From an uncultured Pelagibacteraceae bacterium (GTDB lineage: Bacteria; Pseudomonadota; Alphaproteobacteria; Pelagibacterales; Pelagibacteraceae), in assembly GCA_902524235.1 (NCBI GenBank), contig CABZCF010000007.1:1-52622 (forward strand): 52,622 nucleotides of DNA, written 5' to 3'. Position 1 is the first letter of the stretch, and each line of letters opens with the position of its first letter. Below are positions 37,054 through 46,670 of this stretch, piece after piece. The notes below the pieces were generated by a model. It searched no databases and was not told the DNA's origin. It was given only the letters and a program-made list of their open reading frames with translations. A program made the translations under genes and the position numbers.

Positions 37054-38489
37054 TGAGAGAAAAAGAAATAGATAAATTAAAAGAATATAAATACGGTTTT
37101 ACAACTGACATTGAAAACATTAGGTCACCAAGAGGTCTATCAAAAAAAACAATTGAATTTATCTCAAATATTAAAAATGAACCAGATTGGATGTTAAAAT
37201 GGAGAATGAAAGCTTTTGAAAGATTGAAAAAAATAAAAGAGCCAAATTGGCAAAAACCCAAATATCCTAAGATTAATTATCAAGATTTATATTATTACTC
37301 TGCGCCTAAAACAGCAAAAGATAAACCCAAAAGTTTAGATGAAGTTGACCCTAAACTAATAGAAACTTATAAAAAATTAGGTATACCTCTCGACGAGCAG
37401 AAAAAATTAAGTGGTATAGCAGTTGATGCAGTTTTTGACTCGGTTTCTGTTGCAACAACATTTAAAGATAAACTGAATGAGGTTGGTGTAATTTTCTGTT
37501 CTATATCAGAGGCAATACAGAAACATCCTGAATTAGTTAAAAAATATCTTGGATCAGTCATTCCAATAAATGATCATTATTTCGCTACTTTGAACTCAGC
37601 TGTTTTTACGGATGGCTCATTTGTCTATATACCTGAAGGAGTGAAGTGTCCAATGGAACTGTCTACTTATTTTAGGATAAACGCATCACAAACAGGTCAA
37701 TTCGAAAGAACATTAATTATTGCTGATAAAAATAGTTATGTTAGTTACTTAGAAGGTTGCACTGCTCCTATGAGAGACGAAAATCAATTGCACGCTGCAA
37801 ATGTAGAGTTGGTCGCTTTAGAGGGGGCTGAAATAAAGTATTCAACAGTCCAAAATTGGTACCCTGGTGATGAGAATGGAAATGGAGGAATATATAACTT
37901 TGTTACAAAAAGAGGTTTGTGTAAAGAAAAGAATTCAAAAATATCTTGGACTCAAGTTGAAACTGGATCAGCTATAACTTGGAAATACCCTAGCTGTATT
38001 CTTCAAGGAGATAATTCAGTGGGAGAATTTTATTCCATAGCGATTACGAACAATCATCAGAAAGCTGATACTGGAACCAAAATGATACATCTAGGAAAAA
38101 ATACAAAAAGTAAAATTATTTCAAAAGGCATATCAGCCGGTTTTGCTGATAATACTTACAGAGGATTAGTAGATATTTTTCCAAAAGCAAAAAATGCACA
38201 AAATTTTACACAATGCGATTCATTGCTAATGGGTAACAAATGTGGTGCTCACACCATTCCATATATTAAAAATAAAAACTCCGATTCAAATATAGCTCAT
38301 GAAGCTACCACCTCAAAAATAAGTGAGGACCAATTATTTTATTGCCAACAAAGAGGTCTAAATTCTGAGGAAGCTGTAAGCTTAATTGTTAATGGTTTTT
38401 GTAAAGAAGTATTGCAACAACTGCCGATGGAGTTTGCAGTGGAGGCTCAAAAACTTGTCGGTATTAGCCTAGAGGGAAGTGTTGGATAA
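37053..38489 (+). CDS. sufB: Fe-S cluster assembly protein SufB
   Basis: Core of the SufBC2D scaffold on which Fe-S clusters are built. At 478 residues it shows [47 protein letters not shown] with the conserved Cys, and [20 protein letters not shown] near the C-terminus, typical of SufB. It joins iscR at TAATG and sufC with one base of overlap, so SufB, C and D are translated in line. No intein is present. Confidence 0.97.
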   Translation: MREKEIDKLKEYKYGFTTDIENIRSPRGLSKKTIEFISNIKNEPDWMLKWRMKAFERLKKIKEPNWQKPKYPKINYQDLYYYSAPKTAKDKPKSLDEVDPKLIETYKKLGIPLDEQKKLSGIAVDAVFDSVSVATTFKDKLNEVGVIFCSISEAIQKHPELVKKYLGSVIPINDHYFATLNSAVFTDGSFVYIPEGVKCPMELSTYFRINASQTGQFERTLIIADKNSYVSYLEGCTAPMRDENQLHAANVELVALEGAEIKYSTVQNWYPGDENGNGGIYNFVTKRGLCKEKNSKISWTQVETGSAITWKYPSCILQGDNSVGEFYSIAITNNHQKADTGTKMIHLGKNTKSKIISKGISAGFADNTYRGLVDIFPKAKNAQNFTQCDSLLMGNKCGAHTIPYIKNKNSDSNIAHEATTSKISEDQLFYCQQRGLNSEEAVSLIVNGFCKEVLQQLPMEFAVEAQKLVGISLEGSVG

Positions 38490-39223
38490 TGCTTGAAATA
38501 AAAAACTTAACTGCAAAAGTCGAAGATAAGAGTATTCTTAATGGATTTAGCTTGAGTATAAATCCTGGTGAAGTGCATGCTTTAATGGGGCCGAACGGAT
38601 CAGGAAAAAGTACACTATCAAATATTTTATCTGGCAAGAAAGGATACGAGACAACAGGTGAAGTATTTTACGAAAAAGATAATCTATTAGATTTAGAGAT
38701 TGAGGAAAGAGCTCATAGAGGACTTTTTTTAGCGTTCCAATATCCATTAGAAATACCCGGTGTTAACAATAACAATTTTTTAAAAACTTCAGTTAATGCA
38801 ATTAGAAAGGCCAAAGGACAAAAGGAATATGATGCATTAGAGTTTTTAAAGTTGGTAAAACAAAAAGCTAAGGATTTAAAGTTTGAGGAAAAAAATTTAA
38901 ATAGACAACTCAATGTTGGTTTTTCTGGAGGTGAGAAAAAGAAAAATGAAATTCTACAAATGTCTATACTCGAGCCAAAACTTTCTATTTTAGATGAGAC
39001 TGACTCGGGATTAGATATAGATGCTTTAAAAGTCGTTTCTGACGGTGTCAATTCTTTGAGAAATAATAAAAATTCTTTTTTAATTATTACACATTACCAA
39101 AGATTATTAAATTACATTAAGCCTGATTATGTGCATGTGCTTAAAAACGGAAAAATAATAAAATCAGGAAATTTTGAATTAGCTATCGAGCTAGAAAAAA
39201 AAGGTTATGAAGGAATTAATTAA
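38489..39223 (+). CDS. sufC: Fe-S assembly ATPase SufC
   Basis: ABC-type ATPase of the SufBC2D complex. It has Walker A GPNGSGKST at residues 34-42, the Q-loop in AFQYPLEIPGV, the signature region NVGFSGGEKKKNEI, Walker B LSILDETDSGLD, and the switch His in ITHYQR. These sequence variants are typical of SufC as opposed to transporters. At 244 residues it is normal length. One base of overlap connects it to both sufB and sufD. Confidence 0.97.
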   Translation: MLEIKNLTAKVEDKSILNGFSLSINPGEVHALMGPNGSGKSTLSNILSGKKGYETTGEVFYEKDNLLDLEIEERAHRGLFLAFQYPLEIPGVNNNNFLKTSVNAIRKAKGQKEYDALEFLKLVKQKAKDLKFEEKNLNRQLNVGFSGGEKKKNEILQMSILEPKLSILDETDSGLDIDALKVVSDGVNSLRNNKNSFLIITHYQRLLNYIKPDYVHVLKNGKIIKSGNFELAIELEKKGYEGIN

Positions 39224-40473
39224 TGGATAATTTAGATATGAATTTAAATGAAATAAAAGATATTTTGAAACTTAGCAAGGAACAGACTGAAGATAGAAAA
39301 ATTTCACTGTTAGATTTTAGCAAAAATGGCTTCCCCTCAAAAAAAGACGAGGATTGGAAGTTTATTGATTTAAATAGAATAATATCTTCGAAGATACCTA
39401 AAATAAAATTTTCTAATAATTTGGTTTCAAAAAAAATAGACAACAAAGAGATTTTTAAGAATATTAATAAAAATTTATTAGAAAATAATTATGTTATTTC
39501 CAAAAATGGTTTAATTACAGATGTTGTTCTAGATCATGAAGATAAAAATAAATTTAGTATTACAAAAATACCAGTAAATATTAAAGAGGACATACATTCA
39601 TCTCTTGGTTCTTTAAATAAAGCATTTTATTTAGATTATTTGAAGATAGTCATAAAAGAAAATTACAAATTTAAAAAACCAGTCTTGATAATAAATTATT
39701 CGTCACCAGAAATTGAAAATACCGTTTTAAACCAAAGATTTGACTTAGTAATGGAAAAAAATTCATCTATGAGTATTTTAGATCTTAATTGGAATCTTTC
39801 AAAAAATAATTTTTATAATATTAACAATAATTTTCAACTAAATGAGAATTCGATATTAAAAAATTATAAAATTGATTTAAATAATAATTCTAATATTTTT
39901 TATTCAAAAACTAAGATCGAACTATATAAAAATAGTATTTCAGAAAATTTTATTATCTCATCAGGTTCAGAGTGTTCCAAAAATGAGATAGAATGTGATC
40001 TTAAAGAAAAATTTAGTTCAGCTTTTGTAAATGGAATTATTAATTTAGACGTCTCGAAGCAACACGAGATAAGATCAAAAATTAATCATTTATCGGAAAA
40101 TACCAAGAGTTATCAGCTTATTAAGTGTGCATTAAAGGACAAATCAAAGGCCGTTTACCAAGGTAAAATATTTGTTGATAGTATTGCTCAAAAAACAGAT
40201 GGATATCAACTTAGTAAAGCAATCCTTCTTAATGAAGGAACAGAGTTTAATGGAAAACCTGAATTAGAAATATATGCTGATGACGTAAAGTGCTCACATG
40301 GCTCTTCATCAGGCAACCTAGATGAGAATAAAATTTTCTATTTAATGACTAGAGGACTTTCTAAAAATGAGGCAAAAAAAATTCTTCTAGATGGTTTCTA
40401 TTTGGAGGTTATTGAAAAAATTACTGATACTAAAGTTAAAGATTTAATTAAAGAATTAATGAAAATAAGATGA
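39223..40473 (+). CDS. sufD: Fe-S cluster assembly protein SufD
   Basis: Partner of SufB in the scaffold complex. The C-terminal half shows the conserved SHLSENTKSYQ-like block, KAVYQGKIFVDSIAQKTDGYQ, DDVKCSHGSSSGNLDENKIFYLMTRG with the conserved His, and the C-terminal helix. The N-terminal half is divergent and Asn/Lys-rich, as expected in this genome. At 416 residues it is normal length. It overlaps sufS by 4 bases. Confidence 0.94.
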   Translation: MDNLDMNLNEIKDILKLSKEQTEDRKISLLDFSKNGFPSKKDEDWKFIDLNRIISSKIPKIKFSNNLVSKKIDNKEIFKNINKNLLENNYVISKNGLITDVVLDHEDKNKFSITKIPVNIKEDIHSSLGSLNKAFYLDYLKIVIKENYKFKKPVLIINYSSPEIENTVLNQRFDLVMEKNSSMSILDLNWNLSKNNFYNINNNFQLNENSILKNYKIDLNNNSNIFYSKTKIELYKNSISENFIISSGSECSKNEIECDLKEKFSSAFVNGIINLDVSKQHEIRSKINHLSENTKSYQLIKCALKDKSKAVYQGKIFVDSIAQKTDGYQLSKAILLNEGTEFNGKPELEIYADDVKCSHGSSSGNLDENKIFYLMTRGLSKNEAKKILLDGFYLEVIEKITDTKVKDLIKELMKIR

Positions 40474-41687
40474 AGATAGAAAACATAAAAAAAGAATTTC
40501 CAATCTTTAATAACAAAATAGAAAACAATGATTTAGTATACTTAGATAGTGCTAACTCATCACAAAAACCTCTAGTTGTTGTAGATAGAATTTACGATTT
40601 TTACACAAAGGAATTTTCAAATATTGGAAGAAGTGTGCATTATTTGGCAGTTGCAGCCACAAACTTATACGAAAATACTAGAACCGCAGTTCAGAAATAC
40701 ATTAATGCAAAAGATAAAAATGAAATTGTCTTTACTAAAGGCGCTACCGAAGCAATTAATTTAGTAGCCAGCACTTTCGGTCAGAAATATTTAAATGAGG
40801 GAGATGAGATAATTATCACTGAATTAGAACATCATTCAAACTATGTGCCATGGCACTATTTAAGAAAAAATAAAGGTATAAAAATAAATTTTGCAGAAAT
40901 TGATGAGCATGGGGATGTTTCTTTAGAAAGCATAGAAAAACAAATAACTAGCAAAACTAAAATGATTGCTTTAACACACTTATCTAACGTCACAGGCGCA
41001 ATATTGCCTATAAAGGAAATAACCGAATTAGCACATTCGAAAGGGATTCCAGTTTTAGTTGATGGTTGTCAAAGCGCTCCTCATATGAAAATGGATATGC
41101 AAGATTTGAATTGTGATTTTTATGCTATTTCATGTCATAAAATGTATGGACCAACAGGTCTAGGTGTTTTATACGCAAAAAAAAAATGGTTAGACGATCT
41201 ACCTCCATATCAGGGAGGAGGAGGAATGATTAATGAAGTCAAAAAAAATGATATATCATACGGAGAACTACCTAATAAGTTTGAGGCCGGAACAATGGCA
41301 ACTGCACAGGTAATTGCTTTTAACGAATCTATAAATTTTTTAAATAAAATTGGAATTAACAATTTGATAAATCATGAAAATGACTTATTAAATTATGGAG
41401 AGGAGGTTCTAAGAAAAAATAATTTTGTAAAATTGATTGGAAATCCAAAAAAAAAAGGTGCGGTTTTATCATTTACGATAGATGGAATACATCCTCATGA
41501 TATAGCAACTATATTAGACGAAGACGGTGTAGCAATTAGAGCTGGTCATCATTGTTGTCAAATATTACATGAAAAGTTGGGTTTAACAGCTTCTGCTAGA
41601 GCTTCGCTAGGAGTTTATAATACTAGAGATGATCTGGATAAGTTAAATGAATCAATAAACAACTGTAAAAAAATTTTTAATAAATAA
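40470..41687 (+). CDS. sufS: Cysteine desulfurase SufS
   Basis: PLP enzyme that releases sulfur from cysteine as a persulfide for cluster assembly. The PLP Lys is Lys224 in SCHKMYGPTG, with LEHHSNYVPW and DGCQSAPH nearby, and the active-site Cys lies in RAGHHCCQ (about residue 362). It is a group II (SufS/CsdA) desulfurase by its C-terminal loop. At 405 residues the length is normal. Its stop overlaps the sufU start by one base, consistent with SufU acting as its sulfur acceptor. Confidence 0.97.
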   Translation: MKIENIKKEFPIFNNKIENNDLVYLDSANSSQKPLVVVDRIYDFYTKEFSNIGRSVHYLAVAATNLYENTRTAVQKYINAKDKNEIVFTKGATEAINLVASTFGQKYLNEGDEIIITELEHHSNYVPWHYLRKNKGIKINFAEIDEHGDVSLESIEKQITSKTKMIALTHLSNVTGAILPIKEITELAHSKGIPVLVDGCQSAPHMKMDMQDLNCDFYAISCHKMYGPTGLGVLYAKKKWLDDLPPYQGGGGMINEVKKNDISYGELPNKFEAGTMATAQVIAFNESINFLNKIGINNLINHENDLLNYGEEVLRKNNFVKLIGNPKKKGAVLSFTIDGIHPHDIATILDEDGVAIRAGHHCCQILHEKLGLTASARASLGVYNTRDDLDKLNESINNCKKIFNK

Positions 41688-42148
41688 TGAATTTGAAAGA
41701 GTTATATCAAGAGATAATTTTAGACCACGGAAAAAATCCAAGAAACCTTGGGAAATTCGAAAATTTCAATAAAGATGCAAAAGGTCATAATCCTCTTTGT
41801 GGAGATAAGGTGCATTTATTTTTAAAATTAGATGAATATAAAAATGTTAAAGACATCTCATTTGAAGGGGAGGGGTGTGCAATTTCAATGGCATCAGCCT
41901 CAATAATGACTGATCTTATGAAAGGCAAAAGTGAGAAAGAAGCAAAAGAAATAATTCATAAATTTTTAGACATGATTAAGGAAAAGGATGATATAAATAC
42001 TAACTTGCTTGAAGAGGATGAAAAAACAAAATTAATGAGTTTAGGTGGTGTTAAAAATTATCCAATGAGAGTAAAATGTGCGACGCTTTCATGGCATGCT
42101 CTATCTTCAGCATTGGATGATTTTCAGAAAGATGTAACAACAGAGTAA
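41687..42148 (+). CDS. sufU: SufU-type sulfur acceptor / scaffold
   Basis: IscU-fold protein that, in Bacillus, takes persulfide sulfur from SufS. It shows the ligand set Cys38 (NPLCGD), Asp40, Cys64 (GEGCAIS) and Cys131 (RVKCATLSW). An insertion of about 20 residues before the third Cys and the absence of the IscU chaperone motif LPPVK point to SufU instead of IscU. At 153 residues it fits the family. No SufE gene is in the operon, so this protein probably fills that role. Confidence 0.9.
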   Translation: MNLKELYQEIILDHGKNPRNLGKFENFNKDAKGHNPLCGDKVHLFLKLDEYKNVKDISFEGEGCAISMASASIMTDLMKGKSEKEAKEIIHKFLDMIKEKDDINTNLLEEDEKTKLMSLGGVKNYPMRVKCATLSWHALSSALDDFQKDVTTE

Positions 42149-42150
42149 TT

Positions 42151-42447
42151 ATGGAATTAAAAGATCAAGTTATAAATGAAATAAAAAAAATTTATGACCC
42201 AGAAATCCCGGTAAATATATATGAACTAGGTTTAATATATGATGTAATTATCGAAAAGAACCATGTTAAAATAAAAATGACTTTAACAACACCCAATTGT
42301 CCTGTTGCCGAAAGTTTACCAAAAGAGGTTAAGGATAGTGTTATGCAGGTTGAAGGTATAGATAAAGTTGATCTTGATTTAGTTTGGGATCCACCTTGGA
42401 ATAAATCCATGATGTCTGAGGCTGCGAAATTGGAGCTAAATTTATGA
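42151..42447 (+). CDS. sufT: SufT-like DUF59 Fe-S maturation factor
   Basis: Small MIP18/DUF59-family protein of 98 residues that assists Fe-S protein maturation. It shows DPEIPVNIYELGLIYDV and the conserved TLTTPNCPVAESLP with Cys50, and VWDPPW near the C-terminus. It lies 2 bases after sufU and overlaps sufA by 4 bases. The sufT position between SufS/SufU and SufA is usual in alphaproteobacteria. Confidence 0.92.
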   Translation: MELKDQVINEIKKIYDPEIPVNIYELGLIYDVIIEKNHVKIKMTLTTPNCPVAESLPKEVKDSVMQVEGIDKVDLDLVWDPPWNKSMMSEAAKLELNL

Positions 42448-42779
42448 GTCAACAAGTAATTAAATTAAGCGATAAAGCAGCTAATAGAATTAAAGAAATC
42501 ATCTCCAATGCTGAAAAAGAAACTTTAGGTGTAAGAGTTGGTGTTAAATCTGGTGGCTGTGCTGGTATGGAATATGTACTTGAGTATGCTAAAAACATAA
42601 ATCCGAACGACGAGATGATTGAGGACAAAGGTGTTAAAGTTTTTATTGATCCAAGCGCAATAATTTATTTACTAGGTACAGAGATGGATTATAAAAAAGA
42701 TGAATTTTCATCTTCATTTGTATTTAACAATCCAAACGAAACAGAGAGATGTGGTTGCGGAGAATCTTTTAAAGTTTAG
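42444..42779 (+). CDS. sufA: A-type Fe-S carrier protein SufA
   Basis: Carries assembled clusters to target proteins. It has the three A-type cysteines: Cys39 in SGGCAGM and Cys103/Cys105 in ERCGCGESF at the C-terminus. At 111 residues it is typical of the HesB/IscA/SufA family. It is the last gene of the suf operon; glnA converges 6 bases after its stop and no clear terminator hairpin lies between them. Confidence 0.93.
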   Translation: MSQQVIKLSDKAANRIKEIISNAEKETLGVRVGVKSGGCAGMEYVLEYAKNINPNDEMIEDKGVKVFIDPSAIIYLLGTEMDYKKDEFSSSFVFNNPNETERCGCGESFKV

Positions 42780-42785
42780 TACAAA

Positions 42786-44192
42786 TTAACAACTATAGTA
42801 CATATCAAACTCAATTGGATGAGGTGTATGCTCAAAGTTATGAATTTCCTCCATTTTTAAATCTATGTATGCGTCTATTTGATCGTCAGTAAATACATTT
42901 CCTTGAGTTAAAAACTTTCTATCTTTGTCCAAACTTTCCATTGCTTCTCTTAAAGATCCACATACAGTAGGAATTTTTTTAATTTCTGATTCACTTAATG
43001 CGTATAAATCTTTATCAAAAGATTTTCCTGGATCAATTTTATTTTTAATTCCATCTAGACCGGCCATTAGCATAGAAGCAAAAGTTAAATAAGGATTTCC
43101 TGATGCATCCGGAAAACGGATTTCACATCGAGCAGCTTTTTTACTCAAAGTAATTGGAATTCTGCATGAAGCAGATCTATTTCTCGCAGAATAAGCTAAT
43201 AACACCGGAGCTTCGAACCCTGGTATCAATCTTTTGTAACTATTTGTTGTTGCGTTTGCAAAAGCGTTTATCGCTCTTGCGTGTTTTAATATTCCACCGA
43301 TATAATGAAGTGCTGTTTTTGATAAACCTGCATATTCATTTCCCATAAATAGAGGAGTATTGCCATTCCATATTGATTGGTGAACGTGCATACCTGATCC
43401 ATTATCACCTTTAACAGGTTTAGGCATAAATGTTGCTGTTTTTCCAAACGAATGTGTAACCATATGAACTGCATATTTATAAAGTTGAATATTGTCGGCT
43501 TGATTAACTAAAGTACCAAAATACATACCGAGCTCGTGTTGACTTGGAGCAACCTCATGGTGATGCTTTTCAACTTTAATACCCATATCTTTCATGGCTT
43601 TTAAATATTCACTTCTCATATCCTGTGCACTATCTACTGGTGGCACTGGAAAATATCCACCCTTTACTCCTGGTCTATGTCCCATATTTCCATTTTCATA
43701 TTTTTTTCCAGTGTTATATGGTCCTTCGGTACTATCGATTGAAAATCCTGTTTCATTCATATCATTTTTGTATCTAACGTCATCGAACACAAAAAATTCT
43801 GGTTCTGGTCCAAAAAAAGCTTTATCACCTATCTTGGATTTTTTTAAATAATCTTCAGCTTTTTTTGCTGTGCCTCTAGGGTCTCTTTCATAAGGATCTT
43901 TTTTTATAGCGTCTAAAACATCACAAAAAATATTTAAAGTATTATGTGATGTAAATGGATCTACAACTGGCCTCGATAAATCAGGCTTTAAAATCATATC
44001 TGACTCATTAATAGCCTTCCATCCAGCTATCGAAGATCCATCGAAGAATATTCCCTCTTCTAACATGTCGTCGTCAACAACTTTAGCATCCATTGTGACA
44101 TGTTGAAGTTTTCCTCTCGGATCTGTGAATCTTAAATCTACGTAGTCTATTTCTTTATCTTTCATTATTTTTTGAATATTTTTAACGCTCAT
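42786..44192 (-). CDS. glnA: Glutamine synthetase type I
   Basis: ATP-dependent formation of glutamine from glutamate and ammonium. The start at 44192 (MSVKNIQKIMKD) is preceded by a strong SD, AAGAGGAGA; an upstream in-frame ATG adds a hydrophobic, unlike segment. It shows FDGSSIAGWKAINESDM, KHHHEVAPSQHELG, NGSGMHVHQS and RNRSASCRIP. The tail has DLYALSESE, where the Tyr would be the adenylylation site. The length of 468 residues is normal. No glnB (PII) gene adjoins it, unlike in many alphaproteobacteria. Confidence 0.96.
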   Translation of the reverse strand: MSVKNIQKIMKDKEIDYVDLRFTDPRGKLQHVTMDAKVVDDDMLEEGIFFDGSSIAGWKAINESDMILKPDLSRPVVDPFTSHNTLNIFCDVLDAIKKDPYERDPRGTAKKAEDYLKKSKIGDKAFFGPEPEFFVFDDVRYKNDMNETGFSIDSTEGPYNTGKKYENGNMGHRPGVKGGYFPVPPVDSAQDMRSEYLKAMKDMGIKVEKHHHEVAPSQHELGMYFGTLVNQADNIQLYKYAVHMVTHSFGKTATFMPKPVKGDNGSGMHVHQSIWNGNTPLFMGNEYAGLSKTALHYIGGILKHARAINAFANATTNSYKRLIPGFEAPVLLAYSARNRSASCRIPITLSKKAARCEIRFPDASGNPYLTFASMLMAGLDGIKNKIDPGKSFDKDLYALSESEIKKIPTVCGSLREAMESLDKDRKFLTQGNVFTDDQIDAYIDLKMEEIHNFEHTPHPIEFDMYYSC

Positions 44193-44264
44193 AAATCTCC
44201 TCTTTAAAAGTGGCTTATTAACAAAAAAAAGTATATTAATATCGCCTATTAAATTTATAACTAA

Positions 44265-44281
44265 TATGCAGTTAACGCATA
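44265..44281. promoter_or_regulatory. Imperfect palindrome upstream of glnA
   Basis: TATGC-AGTTAAC-GCATA has 5-base arms around a core that contains the palindrome GTTAAC. It sits in the 135-base spacer between divergent glnA and the YbaK-like gene, about 75 bases upstream of the glnA start. It may be an operator for nitrogen control. I did not see a proper sigma-54 site: the nearest GG and GC pair is separated by 12, not 10, bases. Confidence 0.3.
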
Positions 44282-44327
44282 CCATTTAAACTTAAAATTA
44301 AAGTGTAAGCAATCAATTAATAGTTGT

Positions 44328-44810
44328 ATGAATGATATATTAAATAATGAGCCAGTAAAAAGAGTACAAAGTGAAATAAATAAATTTAACAAAAATATAA
44401 AACTTCAAATCTTAAAAAATACGGCTAGAACTGCACTAGATGCTTCAAAAGCATTAAATTGTGAGGTTGGAGCTATTATTAAAAGTCTCGTTTTAAGAAA
44501 AAATGGTTTGTATTTTCTGTGCTTAATTTCAGGAGATAAGAGATGTTCTTTAAACAAGTTAAAAAAAATTACTAATGTAAAAGATCTAAGTATGGCTGAT
44601 GCAAAAAAAGTCAAAGAAGTTACAGGTTTTACCATTGGTGGGGTTTCACCAATAGGGTCAAAAAACAAGTTAGAGACCATGATAGATGAAAATTTAGGAA
44701 GATTTAATTTCCTATATGGAGCTGCCGGACATCCTAATGCGGTTTTTAAAATTACTTTTACCAACTTAGAAAAAATAACTTTTGGAAAAATTATGGATAT
44801 AACTGAATGA
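44328..44810 (+). CDS. YbaK/EbsC family aminoacyl-tRNA deacylase-like protein
   Basis: The 160-residue protein has the YbaK fold: ASKALNCEVGAIIKSLVL, the conserved Lys in LKKITNVKDLSMADAKKVKEVTGFTIGGVSPIG, and AAGHPNAVFKITF. Family members hydrolyse mischarged tRNA (for example Cys-tRNA(Pro) or Ala-tRNA(Pro)) or act in the YeaK/ProX subgroup; the exact substrate cannot be told from sequence alone. It overlaps the DMT transporter by 4 bases (ATGA). Confidence 0.85.
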   Translation: MNDILNNEPVKRVQSEINKFNKNIKLQILKNTARTALDASKALNCEVGAIIKSLVLRKNGLYFLCLISGDKRCSLNKLKKITNVKDLSMADAKKVKEVTGFTIGGVSPIGSKNKLETMIDENLGRFNFLYGAAGHPNAVFKITFTNLEKITFGKIMDITE

Positions 44811-45700
44811 CATCACCAAAGACTGTTGATTATATACTACTTTCGATACTGTCTCTAATTTGGGCCTCAGCATTTTTTAATATTAAAATAGCCACATATT
44901 CATATGGCCCACTTACAGTTGCTTTTTTAAGAATATTTTTGGGTGCAATCCTAATAGTAATTATATGTTTTTTAAAAAACATTAAAATTGAGGCATTTTC
45001 CAAAGATTGGTATTGGTTTGCTATTATAGGATTTGTGAACCTTGTAATACCTTTTTTTTTAATAGCTTATGGTGTTCAAAAAATTCAAAGTAATTTAGCA
45101 GCAATTTTAATGTCAACAACACCGTTAAGTTCAGCAATCTTAGCACATTTTTTTACAAAAACCGAAAAGATTAATTTTACAAAAATAATAGGAGTCATAG
45201 TAGGTTTCGCCGGTATAGTCATTCTATTTTCTGATAATCTTTTAATAAACAATGAAAACTTTTTCTACGCTTTAATGATTTTAGTAGGTTCGACATTTTA
45301 TGTAATAGGGGGAATTTTAACACTAAAAATAAGTTCAAAAAAAAATGAAAATCTTACGAGTTCGATTTTGATATGGGGATCATTAATAATATTTCCAATT
45401 ATGATTTATTTTGAGCAGCCATGGAATTTAGTCCCCAGATTAGACTCTACAATTTCTTTAATTTATTTAGGGGTTTTTCCCACAGGAATTGCTTGGTTAA
45501 TTAGATTTCATATTTTAAAAAAAAATGGTCTAGTCTTTCATTCGCAGGTAGCTTATTTAATACCAATTTTTGGAGTTATTTTAGGTTATATATTTTTAAA
45601 AGAGGTTATAACTTTTAAAGTTTTAATCGCATTATTTGCGGTAGTTTTAGGTTTTTATTTTGTTAAAAAATCGATAAACCAAAATCTTACTTCAGGCTAG
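44807..45700 (+). CDS. EamA/DMT-family transporter
   Basis: The 297-residue integral membrane protein has about ten hydrophobic segments in two EamA repeats, with the internal homology WASAFFNIKIATY at the start of the first half and PIFGVILGYIFLKE at the end of the second. Such proteins export amino acids, metabolites or drugs; the substrate is unknown. It is translationally coupled to the YbaK-like gene upstream and overlaps the convergent homocysteine methyltransferase by 14 bases. Confidence 0.88.
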   Translation: MTSPKTVDYILLSILSLIWASAFFNIKIATYSYGPLTVAFLRIFLGAILIVIICFLKNIKIEAFSKDWYWFAIIGFVNLVIPFFLIAYGVQKIQSNLAAILMSTTPLSSAILAHFFTKTEKINFTKIIGVIVGFAGIVILFSDNLLINNENFFYALMILVGSTFYVIGGILTLKISSKKNENLTSSILIWGSLIIFPIMIYFEQPWNLVPRLDSTISLIYLGVFPTGIAWLIRFHILKKNGLVFHSQVAYLIPIFGVILGYIFLKEVITFKVLIALFAVVLGFYFVKKSINQNLTSG

Positions 45701-46628
45701 ATAAAATTTTAATATGATCTGGATTAGTTTCGCAACACCCACCCAATATTGTTGCCCCATTATCAATAAATTTTTTACCTAAAATTTTAAATTCGTCTTT
45801 CGTTACATTTCGTTTTCCCATAATTGTATTCAAATTTACTGCATCTTCATCGTATTTAGCTGTATTAATTTCCCTAACTGGTGATGGCTCTTCATTTCCC
45901 CATAAATTTACTTTATAGCCATAAGGTAAATCTTGTTTTTTAAATTCAAAAATAGATTTTTCAGCGATTTCCATTGAAACGCAAGATGCTAATACACCAA
46001 CCCATCTTTTATTTTTATATCGATTTATAACCTCAGATATAGTCTCCCCTGATGGAAGCTTTCCATTTTTTGTTAAGTGTAATCCAATCAAAATTGGTTT
46101 CTGTAGTTTTTCTAATATTTCAGAGGCTATTTTTATTTCTCTACCACTAGAAATTACATCTAAGTAAAATAAATCAACATATTCTTTTATACAATTAATT
46201 TGGTCATTAAATGAATTGTAAATAACTTTTTCCTCACGTGTATCTTCCTTATATGTATCAAATTGTGCAGGTATACTTCCTGCTATAAGAATTTCTTTAT
46301 TAGAATTCTTTTTTGCTTCAATTGCTAACTGACAAGCTTTTTTATTAGCAAACTCAAAAAGATGATTTACTTTATTTTGTTCCATTCTAATTCTTCTGCT
46401 GGAGAAATTGTTAGTAATTATAACCTCAGCTCCTGCATTAATGTACGCCATATGAGTATCAACAACTATATTGTGATATTTTTCATCTAATATTGCAGTA
46501 GTTGACCAAAGTGTTCCTTTAGATATTAAACCCCTTGCATGTAATTCCTGTCCCATGCCACCATCTAAAATTCTCAGTTTTTCAAAAAAATTTTTATACA
46601 TCAAAAATACTTGATTATAATATTTCAT
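45687..46628 (-). CDS. Homocysteine S-methyltransferase family protein
   Basis: Zinc-dependent transfer of a methyl group to homocysteine, making methionine. The start LRILDGGMGQELHARG and ITNNFSSRRIRM fit the family. Near the C-terminus ILGGCCETNPDHI carries the paired zinc cysteines (usually GGCCG); the third, upstream Cys is probably in VLASCVS. The methyl donor (betaine, S-methylmethionine or another) is not clear. At 313 residues it is similar to MmuM or the short BHMT-like proteins. Two Met starts are possible, at 46628 and 46601. Confidence 0.82.
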   Translation of the reverse strand: MKYYNQVFLMYKNFFEKLRILDGGMGQELHARGLISKGTLWSTTAILDEKYHNIVVDTHMAYINAGAEVIITNNFSSRRIRMEQNKVNHLFEFANKKACQLAIEAKKNSNKEILIAGSIPAQFDTYKEDTREEKVIYNSFNDQINCIKEYVDLFYLDVISSGREIKIASEILEKLQKPILIGLHLTKNGKLPSGETISEVINRYKNKRWVGVLASCVSMEIAEKSIFEFKKQDLPYGYKVNLWGNEEPSPVREINTAKYDEDAVNLNTIMGKRNVTKDEFKILGKKFIDNGATILGGCCETNPDHIKILSSLK

Positions 46629-46670
46629 TTTACAAGCTCAAGTTGAGTTTTAATATTGTCTCATTTACTT
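46629..46670 (-). promoter_or_regulatory. Switch-like leader of the homocysteine methyltransferase
   Basis: Read on the minus strand, the last 40 bases before the start codon contain TGAG, then CTCA, then TGAG, followed by CTTGTAAA and ATG. The middle CTCA (46644-46647) could pair with either flanking TGAG (46660-46663 or 46637-46640), so two mutually exclusive hairpins can form. SAR11 genomes are known to place SAM-II and SAM-V riboswitches before methionine-cycle genes. I could not verify a match to either consensus, so this is a candidate only. Confidence 0.25.

Noticed and set aside
42192-42455. Antisense open frames inside genes (for example opposite sufT, pepA, rne, tyrS and glnA)
   Set aside because: They are mirror-image frames of well-supported genes, with no known domains, no SD and A/T-biased composition.
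44255-44290. Sigma-54 promoter upstream of glnA
   Set aside because: The nearest GG and GC are separated by 12 bases, not the 10 of the -24/-12 consensus, and flanking bases do not match.
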